DNA from: Chrysoperla carnea
Taxonomy: Eukaryota; Arthropoda; Insecta; Neuroptera; Chrysopidae
Direction: 5' to 3'
DNA length: 64,000 bases
NCBI RefSeq assembly: GCF_905475395.1
Contig: NC_058341.1
Span: 73,219,597-73,283,596 of the forward strand
Position 1 is the stretch's first letter. Each line of letters starts with the position of its first letter. The translations under genes were made by a program, and so were the position numbers. The notes under the pieces are model-generated. The model worked only from the letters and a program-made list of their open reading frames with translations, was not told the DNA's origin and did not search any database. Of the stretch, positions 9,744 to 19,100 are shown one piece after another.

Positions 9744-10753
9744 AGTGTCGTTATTACAGCACTATCAGCGTCCATCGTAAAATCACAACAAAAAGTACAA
9801 AAATCGACTTAGTGAAATTTACGAGTGCATTTTAATGCTTAATGGATTGAATCTACTGAACAAATAAATTTTATTATATTTTCAATCGAAAATTGTGTTT
9901 TGGAAAGTAAGCAGCATTGTGGTTAATTGTTGAACACTTCAAGTGGATATTGAAGCAAGTGGAGTTAATTCTGGTCCAACAATCAACACTAAATTGTTAA
10001 AACATAATGTGGATGTTGTTCGTAATCCAACTGTGAGTAATATTACTTTTGATTATTGTTTATAACACCCTTAATGCCCAAATTCCCCAAAACACGAAAA
10101 CCCAAATCTTCCCCTGTTGAAATACGAAAATTGATTTCCTCAGACGATTCGGACTCAAACACAGACTCAGACGCTGACTCTGTGGATTTAACAAATTATA
10201 ATTTAAATACTTATTCACCAGTGTTAAACCAAATAATAAAACAAGTTGAATCAATTGAATTGAACGATAACCTAAATTTAAGAAATAATATTAGTAACAA
10301 AATGGCTACTACATTAACTGTAATGGATTTGTTGAAAAACATTTCAACCTTTGACGGTTCCTCTGGAACCCTAAATCGATTTTTGCGTAATGCAAACAGA
10401 ATTATAAATGCAGCAACCAATGCTACGAACACAGAAGTTATCACTGATTTAGTACGAAACAAAATAATCGGTAAAGCAAATGACGTGTTAATTTCCATAG
10501 GAGATCCAGCTGACTGGACAACTATTGAAACACACTTAAGAACGCAATTTTCTGATAGGCGTACTGTTGAAACAATTCTTCATCGGCTCAATACTATTTC
10601 ACAAGGTAATAAGCCTTTGGAACAATATTTTACAGAAGTATCTGATTTACAGACGGCATTTCTAAATTCGATCGACCAATCAAAATCAGCAGACTATATC
10701 CTTGGACAAACAGACCTGATTGTAATAATTGTGCTTAAATCATTTGAAGAGTA

Positions 10754-13111
10754 CAGGTGCAAAACTAGGAATGTCACCAAAAATCCAAAAGTTCTTTTAT
10801 GGTGGCAACATTCTCGTTTTCCCGCGTATTTTTGAATAGCACTTTACAAAAAGTGTAAAAACTAGCATTGTCAGATGTATTAATAAGAATTCTAAACTGC
10901 GTACAGGAACATAACGTGGAAGGTCCACAGTGTAACGGAACGTAACAAGGAATGTCCAACTGTCAAAATGTTTTATGTCAACTTTGAGGTTATCTCGAGT
11001 GTTTACGTTTGGAGCTGCTGCTTGTGTTACAAAAATTTATTAGTTTTTTTAATTTAAATACTGTAAAATGAGTACTAGTGACGAAGAAATCAATAACAAT
11101 ATCGTGCGTAACACGAAAAAGCGGAAGAAAACAGGAAGAATGCGTGAAGTTATGAAGAAAATGAGAGTTTCTACGCACGAAGCAGGGGATGATTGCAAGT
11201 GTAAAAGATTAAAATGTTTTGATAGAATAACACCAGAGCAACGTTCTAAATTACTTAGAGACTTCAACAGCATGAAGTGTACTGATGAACAAAATATTTA
11301 CTTATGCGGCTTGATTAATGTGTGTTCAATAAAAAGGCGACGAAGTAGAAAAGCAGATGAAATGGATGCTAATTTCCATCAAACCCATTTCACTTACAAA
11401 GTGAGAGTGATGGAAAATGAAGAAACGAAAGAAGAACCTGTATGCTACAAGTCATTTATATCCATCTTTGGTATTAGTAAAGGAAAACTTGAACATCTTC
11501 AAAAGTCATTAAAAATTTCAGGAACTGCACCAAGTGACAAGAGAGGCAAATCAAGTTCAAATAAAAGATTGGACAGCAGTGTTAGAGATTTGATATGTAA
11601 TCATATAAAATCCTTCAAGGGACGGCTAAGTCATTACAGTTTGAATGATACAAAAAAAGAATATCTACCTGAGGACCTTAACATTAAGAAAATGTATAAG
11701 TTATACTTGGAGGCATATGAGTCAAAAAATCATGTTTCTTATGAAACTTACAGAACCATCTTTAACACAGAGTTTAATATTTCATTCGGCTATCCGAGAA
11801 CTGATACCTGCAGTGCTTGTGATGAATTTACAATAAAAGCAAAGGCATTGAAAGCTGAAGAAAATGTTGAGGAACTGAATCGGTTAACTGTTCTGAATAA
11901 TCTGCATAAGAAAAAGGCTCAAACATTTTATGATCGTAAGAAGAATGCAAGAATTAAGAGCAAAACAAATGTGGAATTTCAGGCAATTGCCATGGACTAC
12001 CAAAAAAATGTGTCATTGCCAAACATTACAACAAATGATGTTTATTACAAGCGGCAATTATCAATGTATTCTTTTAACATCCATGCATTAGGTGATGAAA
12101 GCTCTTATTTTTATACATATCCAGAAACATGTGGACGAAAGGGTTCAGATGAAGTAGTTTCATTTCTACTTCATTATATAACACACTACATGGATAATCG
12201 TGTGAAGCATTTAGAAATATTTTGCGACTCCGCAGGCGGCCAAAATAAGAATTACACTGTAATAAGCTTTATCCATTTCGTTGTTCATAGAATGAAGCTT
12301 TTGGATTCAATCAAAATAACATATCCAATACGAGGACATTCTTACTTAGAGTGTGATAAAAATATGGGCCTGATTAATTTAAAAGCTCACATGGAAGTGC
12401 AATATCAATGGTATGATTTGCTGAGAGCTAGTCGCCAAAGACCCAAACCATTCGAGGTGATTGAGGTAGGAATAGGTGAACACATCAGAAAATTTACAGA
12501 TTTTTTTCAAAACCAGTACTTGAGAAAAGTGCTCGTTTCCAGTCCAATCCCAAAGAGAATTAATGTGTGTACGAGAACACCCTAGAGTTATTTTACACAG
12601 AAGTAACTATAATGGTATATGGGAGAAATCACCTATTGTGGCAAAAAAGGGAGCAGGACCAGATACTTCAAATGAATTTGAATTGCCAGAATTTGCTTAC
12701 CAAAAGTTTTTGCCAATTAGTGCAGAAAAGTATAAGTACTTATCAGATTTAAAAAGATTTTGTTCAGCAGGGGCCCAAGCATACTTTGAAAGCATTCCAC
12801 ATGTCTAACAGTAGTACATTTAGTTAAACTTAACAAGGAATGGACATTCCTTGTATGTATGGGAAGCTCTGGACATTCCCAGTTTTATCAAATTACAAAG
12901 GTGACCTAATTATATTTTTCTTAATTTTTAGATTTTTTGATTTTCAAAAAAGTATGAATATTAGCATAAAATAAAACTTTAAAATGTAAACTTAAGTTCC
13001 TATAAGAGATTCATAAATATTAGTAGTACCTAAGAAAAATGTAGACTTTTAAAAATAAAAATGTTAATTACACATTTCTTTGTTTTTGTGACATTTCTTG
13101 TTTTACCCCTG
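10754..13111 (+). mobile_element. Complete TA-flanked DNA transposon with CAGG termini, inserted in gag
   Basis: The left end CAGGTGCAAAACTAGGAATG and the reverse complement of the right end, CAGGGGTAAAACAAGAAATG, match at most positions over about 30 bp and share a TGTCAC block beyond. The element is flanked on both sides by TA, and removing it with one TA restores the gag frame. That fixes both ends to the base. It holds one gene for a CGGQNKN-type (DUF7869-like) protein with a late frameshift. GGAATGT motifs recur in the terminal repeats, near 10950 and near 12838, and may be transposase-binding sites. I cannot place it in a named superfamily. Confidence 0.85.
11068..12808 (+). pseudogene. 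Transposase-like protein with CDSAGGQNKN motif (DUF7869-type), one frameshift
   Basis: The first frame runs from ATG 11068 to 12585 (505 codons), with a very basic N-terminus (KKRKKTGRMREVMKKMR) and a CKCKRLKC cluster. A Cys pair follows in the middle (DTCSACDEF). Then comes the IFCDSAGGQNKNYTV block, followed by IRGHSYLECD, typical of a large transposon-derived insect and cnidarian family whose catalytic core looks like a DDE/RNase H fold (family knowledge, from memory). The second frame, 12563-12808, carries the expected C-terminal continuation (HPRVILHRSNYNGIWEKSP to FCSAGAQAYFES), so one indel near 12570-12580 breaks the gene. It is the sole gene of the 10754-13111 element and presumably its transposase. 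Confidence 0.75.
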
Positions 13112-13755
13112 TACCCTTCATTTATTGCAGGATTAGATCCCAAACTAGGATACATAGTTAGGGCTAACAATCCAACTTCGATTAAAAACGCATACGATAT
13201 ATGCTTGAACGAATTGAGTATGCAACAATCAAATTTAGACCGGTTTAGGATTAGCAATAGGCAACCTAATTCTGATAATAATTCTGATAACTCTAGGAGA
13301 CCTATTCATAACTCAAAACCCATAATACCACAACGAAAAACTAACTACACCCCGTCTTACATACATAGATCCCCAAATAATTTCAATACCTTTACACCAC
13401 CACTAAATTCTCAAAATAATACGTACAATAGTAACTTTAAGCCACCACACCAGTCTAATTCCCCAATGTGTAACAACCAAAACCCCTTTCATAAAAGTCA
13501 AGCCCCCCATCAAAGACCTCCTGTCTTTGCACAACAGCAATACCGACCACAACAATCAAACCAACCCTTAAACAATACTTATAGACCACAACAACAACAA
13601 TCATATAGACCAACCCCAATGGACGTTAGTTCAGGTAATACAAGAAAAGTATTACATAATACCGAAACTGACGATTACCAAGACGATCTAATTGACTACC
13701 ATCAATATTATGACCCCCCGTACGATCAATACGATACGAACGAATATTTAAATGA

Positions 13756-13762
13756 AAATTTT
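13756..13762 (+). promoter_or_regulatory. -1 ribosomal frameshift site of element 2
   Basis: The gag codons read GAA AAT TTT ACG, giving heptamer A AAT TTT. The -1 frame has TGA at 13753-13755, directly upstream, and is then open into the protease. The gag stop is at 13799. It is identical in heptamer and local layout to 3818-3824 in element 1. Confidence 0.7.
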
Positions 13763-14178
13763 ACGAATATAGCCTCGACATCCGATCCTCCGGACTGTTA
13801 GAACTAAATTACCATAAAACCAACGGTACTCTCCCGTATATTAAAATCGATAAGTTACGATTCTTAATCGATACTGGAGCTGACAACAATTTTCTCGACC
13901 CAAAACATCTTATTTATTTCCCAACAACCATTCCAACAAATACTATCGTAAAAACTGCATTGAAAGAACATAAAATAACGCAGAAAGTCAGAGTTGATTA
14001 TTTAGCAAATTTAAATAATGACAATCCCATATTTTTTCTCATATTTAAATTTCATCATTTCTTTGACGGAATAATCGGTAGCGAAACTTTGAAAAAACTC
14101 AAAGCAAATATTGATTATGATTCAAACACTATAAATCTAAACGGAATCATAAACAAGTTGCATTTAAAACCCCTTGAT
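13763..14178 (+). pseudogene. pol: Pol N-terminus of element 2 (aspartic protease), truncated
   Basis: The -1 frame is open from the heptamer. It contains the aspartic protease motif FLIDTGADNNFLDP at about 13858 and the flap-to-C-terminal region FKFHHFFDGIIG, both close to element 1. Retroelement similarity ends near 14178; the frame then reads a few codons of foreign sequence to a stop at 14218-14220. RT and later domains are gone. Confidence 0.8.
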
Positions 14179-14219
14179 AGTAGTAGGAAATTGCCATTTC
14201 TGGCACAGCAGAGTCATTA

Positions 14220-14500
14220 ACCCTAAGATCATTATGACGTCTGCCCCAACCTTGTCAGGTTATTGAACTTGTCTGGTGACGTAAATGTCTTGTTAGGTTA
14301 TTGAACTTGTCTGGTGACGTAAATGTCTTGTTAGGTTATTGAACTTGTCTGATGACGTAAATGTCTGCCACACCCCCCAACCTTGTCTGGTAAGAAGGTT
14401 ATTATCTAGTGACGTAATTATCTGTCTCATTGTCTGGTGACGTAATTACTTGGATCATTGTCCGGTTGCAAGGTTATAAACCTTGGCTAGTGACGTACAA
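14220..14500. repeat. Tandem repeats of TTGTCTGGTGACGTAA type in a SINE tail
   Basis: Three near-identical units of about 38 bp, each with TTATTGAACTTGTCTGGTGA, lie at about 14255-14365, followed by looser copies of CTTGTCTGG and GTGACGTAA to about 14500. The same CCTTGTCTGGTGAC core occurs beside the tRNA-like body at 25140-25215, so this looks like the variable 3' tail of a minus-strand tRNA-derived SINE. Confidence 0.6.
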
Positions 14501-14536
14501 ATATAAAGTTGGATTTTTTAAAAATTGTTATAACTT

Positions 14537-14608
14537 GAGTGAGATTTGAACGCTAACCTTTTTTATGGAAGGCGAGTGCTGTAACCACTAAGCTATGAAG
14601 TCAAACCA
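14537..14608 (-). mobile_element. tRNA-derived SINE head, copy 1
   Basis: On the minus strand TAGCTTAGTGGTTA (A box, 14582-14595) and GTTCAAATC (B box, 14543-14551) are spaced as in a tRNA gene. Acceptor-stem pairing is poor, so this is a SINE head or tRNA pseudogene rather than a working tRNA. Related heads are at 25404-25467 and 37040-37112. Confidence 0.6.
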
Positions 14609-14639
14609 GGAAGTAATAACAAAGTTTGTATTTAAAGAA

Positions 14640-15413
14640 ACACAAAATTGTCAAATTGAGGTCACTTCAATATTTGGTTAAAAATTTTCCATTAAAATGA
14701 TAATTTTTTATATAGGATATAATAATAAATATTTATTAAATGAAAAAATTTGCCATCCTGAAATTGAAAATTTATCTAAAACAAAGAGAAAAAGGATTTG
14801 GATTAACTAATATCAAATAATTACTTTGAAATATATTTAATATTATATTAGATTCTACATTTAATTTTTTAGAGTGTACAAAATTTATTTCTAGGAAGAA
14901 TTATAAATATGCTTATTATATAATTTATCTTATAAGAGTTTATTATTTTAATATACATTGTATGAAATATAATAGTTTATTATAAAAACAAATCAATATA
15001 TATCTAATATTTAAATATTTACTTCCATATACACATTAGAGTGATAAACAAATTAAAATTATTATCTTCATATACTTATGAATGTTTTTAAGATATTAAT
15101 AAATTATAAATAACTAACCTTCTTAAGTATCACTTTTTGTTTTCACATATTTTTTTTTAAATATTTTTGAAACCTTGTAAATCAATTATTAACAAATTCA
15201 TGTTGTATATTAGAGTAATAAACAAATTAAAATTATTACCTCTATCTGCTTACGAATGTTATTAATAAATTATAAATTATTCTTTCTTAAGTATCACTTT
15301 TTGTTTTCACATATATTTTTTATTATAATAATGCTCTCTCATCGAAATCAAAAAAATAAGATTTTGTTTTAAAGAATTAGTTTAGTTTTATATTTTAAAA
15401 CGTTAACAACAAG
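14640..15413. other. AT-rich upstream region of the ENGGD gene with a doubled block
   Basis: No gene is seen. A block with GATAAACAAATTAAAATTAT, TTAATAAATTATAAATAA and CACTTTTTGTTTTCACATAT occurs at about 15041-15160 and again at about 15208-15320. A third copy lies at about 37285-37400, upstream of the paralogous gene. The last 100 bases before the ATG (AAGATTTTG.TTTAAAGAAT...AAACGTTA) are conserved between the two gene copies and probably hold the promoter. The TATA block of the other cluster genes is not present. Confidence 0.5.
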
Positions 15414-15995
15414 ATGGAAGCAATCGATAATTTTGAAGAAAAAATTATGTTGAATAAAAAGATTGATCATCTTTTAAAAAAAAGTTTTGGTATATTTTAT
15501 AAATATAGAAATATACATACAATATTTTTCTGTAAAGCCGATTCGAAATATGATATTCAAAATTCGGCAGGTTGTTTATTTATTGAAAATGGAGGCGATT
15601 CAACAAAACCAAATATATTTCAAAAAGAATATGTGGAAACACTTTTCTATCAATTGAGTCTTAGAAAATATGGTTGTAGGCTTCATCTAAAGTATACGAA
15701 AATTAACTCGGATGAAGATATGTTTGATATGATAATATCAACAAATGAAATCCCAGATAATTTTTATTTAATACAGGTAAAAAAAAAATCAAATTTTTTA
15801 TAGTTATTATATATTTTTTAAGTGATGTAATACTTTTAGGATGGTGAAGCCAACGAAGACAATGATTTAATAGAGATGGAAATTGAGGATAGTGGAGATG
15901 ATGAATCGGAAGATGAGGAAATTGATGATAGTGCAGATGATGAATTGGAAAATGAGGATAGTAAAGATGATGAAGGTGTAGATGATGAAGAATAA
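15414..15995 (+). CDS. ENGGD-family protein with acidic tail, two exons (copy 2, intact)
   Basis: Exons are 15414-15776 and 15840-15995; the 63-bp intron starts GTAAAA after ACAG and ends TACTTTTAG, phase 0. The product is 172 residues. Exon 1 has about 121 residues with a helical start, HTIFFCKADSKY, the FIENGGD motif and LSLRKYGCRLHLKY. Exon 2 is almost wholly acidic (about 50 residues of E, D and S). The acidic exon, joint and intron are preserved in the copy at 37551-38099, which supports the splice model. I do not recognise the family. A small protein with a folded N-domain and a D/E tail could be a chromatin or nucleic-acid mimic, but this is a guess. There are four versions in the window (1, 15414, 26070, 37551), and this is the only intact one. 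Confidence 0.65.
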
Positions 15996-16108
15996 GAGTT
16001 AAAAATAATGTGAGTTTTTAATATTTTTACTAAGTAAAAAATAATATAAGCTAAAAGTTTTTCAAATTTCCTCCTCATTTTAATTTCTACCATTAAAGTT
16101 GTTACACA

Positions 16109-19100
16109 ATGGAAAACAACACACAAAAAATGTCTGCAACTGTTATTTTAATTTTATTTCTATTGTTAAATATCTACATGATCTTCTATAAAATGGATAG
16201 GTACTTATGTTGTTAAATAAAAATATTTTTTTTGTATTATAATCACCCATGTCACCCTAGCCCCCCCACCATCGCAAACCAAATTGGCTCAACCCAAAAA
16301 ATTTTGTGCTATTTATGTGCTAATTAGTTGCTCTATTCCCGATTTTTGTGCTCCAGCCGTTTGGCAGGAATCGACGATTGAAATTGGGGGGGCTAGGTTG
16401 ACGTCACGCTAGCCCCCCCAAATCGTAATGACGACACAAATTGAAAAAGTGAATATATGAGAATTTTGTGCTATTTATGTGCTAATTAGTTGCTCTATTC
16501 CCGATTTTTGTGCTCAAGCCGTTTGGCAGGAATCGACGATTGAATTTGGGGGGGCTAGGTTGACGTCACGCTGGCCCCCCCAAATCGTAATGGAGACACA
16601 AATTGAAAAAGTGAATATATGAGAATTTTGTGCTATTTATGTGCTAATTAGTTGCTCTATTCCCGATTTTGTTGCTCTAGCCGTTTGGCAGGAATCGACG
16701 ATTGAAATTGGGGGGGCTAGGTTGACGTCACGCTAGCCCCCCCAAATCGTAATGACGGCACAAATTGAAAAAGTGAATATATGAGAATTTTGTGCTATTT
16801 ATGTGCTTTAAGAAACCGGTAAAACATTTACGAAAATGTCTACCGTTTACAGTGAAACCTATACATGCCCTTCCCCTACTAACACAAAAAAATTCGTTCT
16901 ATCCAAAAAATTTAGTGCTATTTATGTGCTAATTAGTTGCTCTATTCCCGATTTTTGTGCTCCAGTCGTTTGGCAGGAATCAAAGATTAAATGTGGGGAG
17001 GCTAGGTTAACGTTACGTTAACTCTGCCAAATCGTAATGAAGGCACAAATTCAAAAAGTGAATATATGAGAATTTTGTGCTATTTATGTGCTAATTAGTT
17101 GCTCTATTCCCGATTTTTGTGCTCCAGCCGTTTGGCAGGAATCGACGATTGAAAATGGGGGGGGGGCTAGGTTGACGTCACGCTAGGCCCCCCAAATCGT
17201 AACGACAGCACAAAACCAAAAAGTGAATATATGGGAATTAGTTGCTATTTATGTGCTTTAAGAAACCGGTAAAACATTTACGAAAATGTCTACCGTTTAC
17301 AGTGAAACCTATACATGCCCTTCCCCTACTACCACAAAACAAATTCGTTCTATCAAAAAAATTTAGTGCTATTTATGTGCTAATTAGTTGCTCTATTCCC
17401 GATTTTTGTGCTCCAGCCGTTTGGCAGGAATCAACGATTAAATGTGGGGAGGCTAGGTTAACGTTACGTTAACTCTGCCAAATCGTAATGAAGGCACAAA
17501 TTCAAAAAGTGAATATATGAGAATTTTGTGCTATTTATGTGCTAATTAGTTGCTCTATTCCCGATTTTTGTGCTCCAGCCGTTTGGCAGGAATCAAAGAT
17601 TAAATGTGGGGAGGCTAGGTTAACGTTACGTTAACTCTGCCAAATCGTAATGAAGGCACAAATTCAAAAAGTGAATATATGAGAATTTTGTGCTATTTAT
17701 GTGCTAATTAGTTGTTCTATTCCCGATTTTTGTGCTCCAGCCGTTTGGCAGGAATCGACGATTGAAAATGGGGGGGCTAGGTTGACGTCACGCTAGCCCC
17801 CCCAAATCGTAATGACGACACAAATTGAAAAAGTGTATACACGAGAATTTTGTGCTATTTATGTGCTAATTAGTTGCTCTATTCCCGATTTTTGTGCTCC
17901 AGTCGTTTGGCAGGAATCGACGATTGAAAATGGGGGGGATAGGTTGACGTCACGCTAGCCCCCCCAAATCGTAATGACGACACAAATTGAAAAAGTGTAT
18001 ACACGAGAATTTTGTGCTATTTATGTGCTAATTAGTTGCTCTATTCCCGATTTTTGTGCTCCAGTCGTTTGGCAGGAATCGACGATTGAAATTGGGGGGG
18101 CTAGGTTGACGTCACGCTAGCCCCCCCAAATCGTAATGGCGACACAAATTGAAAAAGTGAATATATGAGAATTTTGTGCTATTTATGTGCTAATTAATTG
18201 CTCTATTCCCGATTTTTGTGCTCCAGCCGTTTGGCAGGAATCAACGATTAAATGTGGGGAGGCTAGGTTAACGTTACGTTAACTCTGCCAAATCGTAATG
18301 AAGGCACAAATTCAAAAAGTGAATATATGAGAATTTTGTGCTATTTATGTGCTAATTAGTTGCTTCATTCCCGTAAGATGCCTTTCAGATATCATCTGTG
18401 TGACATGAAATAGTCCATTTCTTTCTGAGTTCACCGCACAATTGTACAAAAATATTTCGCCTGTTTTTGTTTATCAGCCTTTTTAATTTTTTTATTATGC
18501 TTCCTGTAGCATCGATGTAAATAGACACAGTTTCATTTGATGCATATGAACGACACACATCTAATTGAAAATTCGACCAATAATGCACAAAAAATGGATT
18601 TAATCCTATGTTATGAATTACATTTTTGAATGGTCCCATTTTCATTATTTCTATTGAACTAACCGGATCTTTATGATAATATTTTTGTTGCTTTGATTTG
18701 TTTTTTGCATTTCGTAAAACATTTGATTTAAACAAATGCGGAGGCTCAATTTTATCACCGCATTCCATTAAATTTTCTGCCATATCGACCATTAATTTTG
18801 CAACGCTCATTTCATCTAATTTTTGTGCAACCGCTTCCCTAACTGGATTTCTAAGGTAGCGTTTTCCGCAAAAATTCCCTGCACCTTTAATAAATTTACA
18901 TTTTATTTTGGTAATTATATTTTCATTGTTATCGATATAACATTTTATTAATGACCCGCATTTGCATGTTCCACGTGAAAACCAAATTTGCGCGTTCCTA
19001 TATAACTTTACTCTTTTAAAATTGAATCCGCACGATAATTTCGTACATTCCCAAATTTTGTGGGAATAAGTTCATAACTATTACATTTTGTAAAAAAAAT

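Larger units (their letters stand above)
10056..13801 (+). pseudogene. gag: Gag of errantivirus-like element 2, split by a transposon
   Basis: Gag is in two parts: 10056 to about 10753 and 13112-13801. The first part has an S/D-rich N-terminus and the gypsy gag core (GKANDVL, DWTTIETHL). The second is P/N/Q-rich and carries PMDVSSGNTRK. The breakpoint is the dinucleotide TA at 10752-10753, repeated at 13112-13113; the reading frame on each side is the same if the insert and one TA are removed. The first part runs about 80 bases into the transposon before a stop at 10835. It ends at TAG 13799-13801 after the frameshift heptamer at 13756. Not expected to give full-length Gag while the insert is present. 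Confidence 0.8.
9264..14178 (+). mobile_element. Errantivirus-like LTR retroelement 2, truncated after protease and split by a DNA transposon
   Basis: A 5' LTR, a primer-binding site, gag and the start of pol are present. Similarity to retroelements ends at about 14178, inside the protease-to-RT linker, so RT, integrase, env and 3' LTR are missing. A 2358-bp DNA transposon (10754-13111) interrupts gag. The gag is only moderately similar to that of element 1, so these are two families rather than a tandem duplication. Confidence 0.85.

Noticed and set aside
14537..14608. Functional tRNA gene (also 25404-25467 and 37040-37112)
   Set aside because: A and B boxes are good but acceptor stems do not pair well, and the copies share a non-tRNA body and tail, which marks a SINE.
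15836..16126. Minus-strand frame rich in Ser over the acidic exon of the ENGGD gene
   Set aside because: It is the antisense of a GATGAT-rich exon; low-complexity shadow.
16836..17472. Repeated small frames starting MSTVYSETYTCP / MLFMCFKKPVKH in the Foldback arms (also 20769-20951 on the minus strand)
   Set aside because: They are the tandem repeat unit read through; the same words recur because the DNA repeats, not because a protein is conserved.
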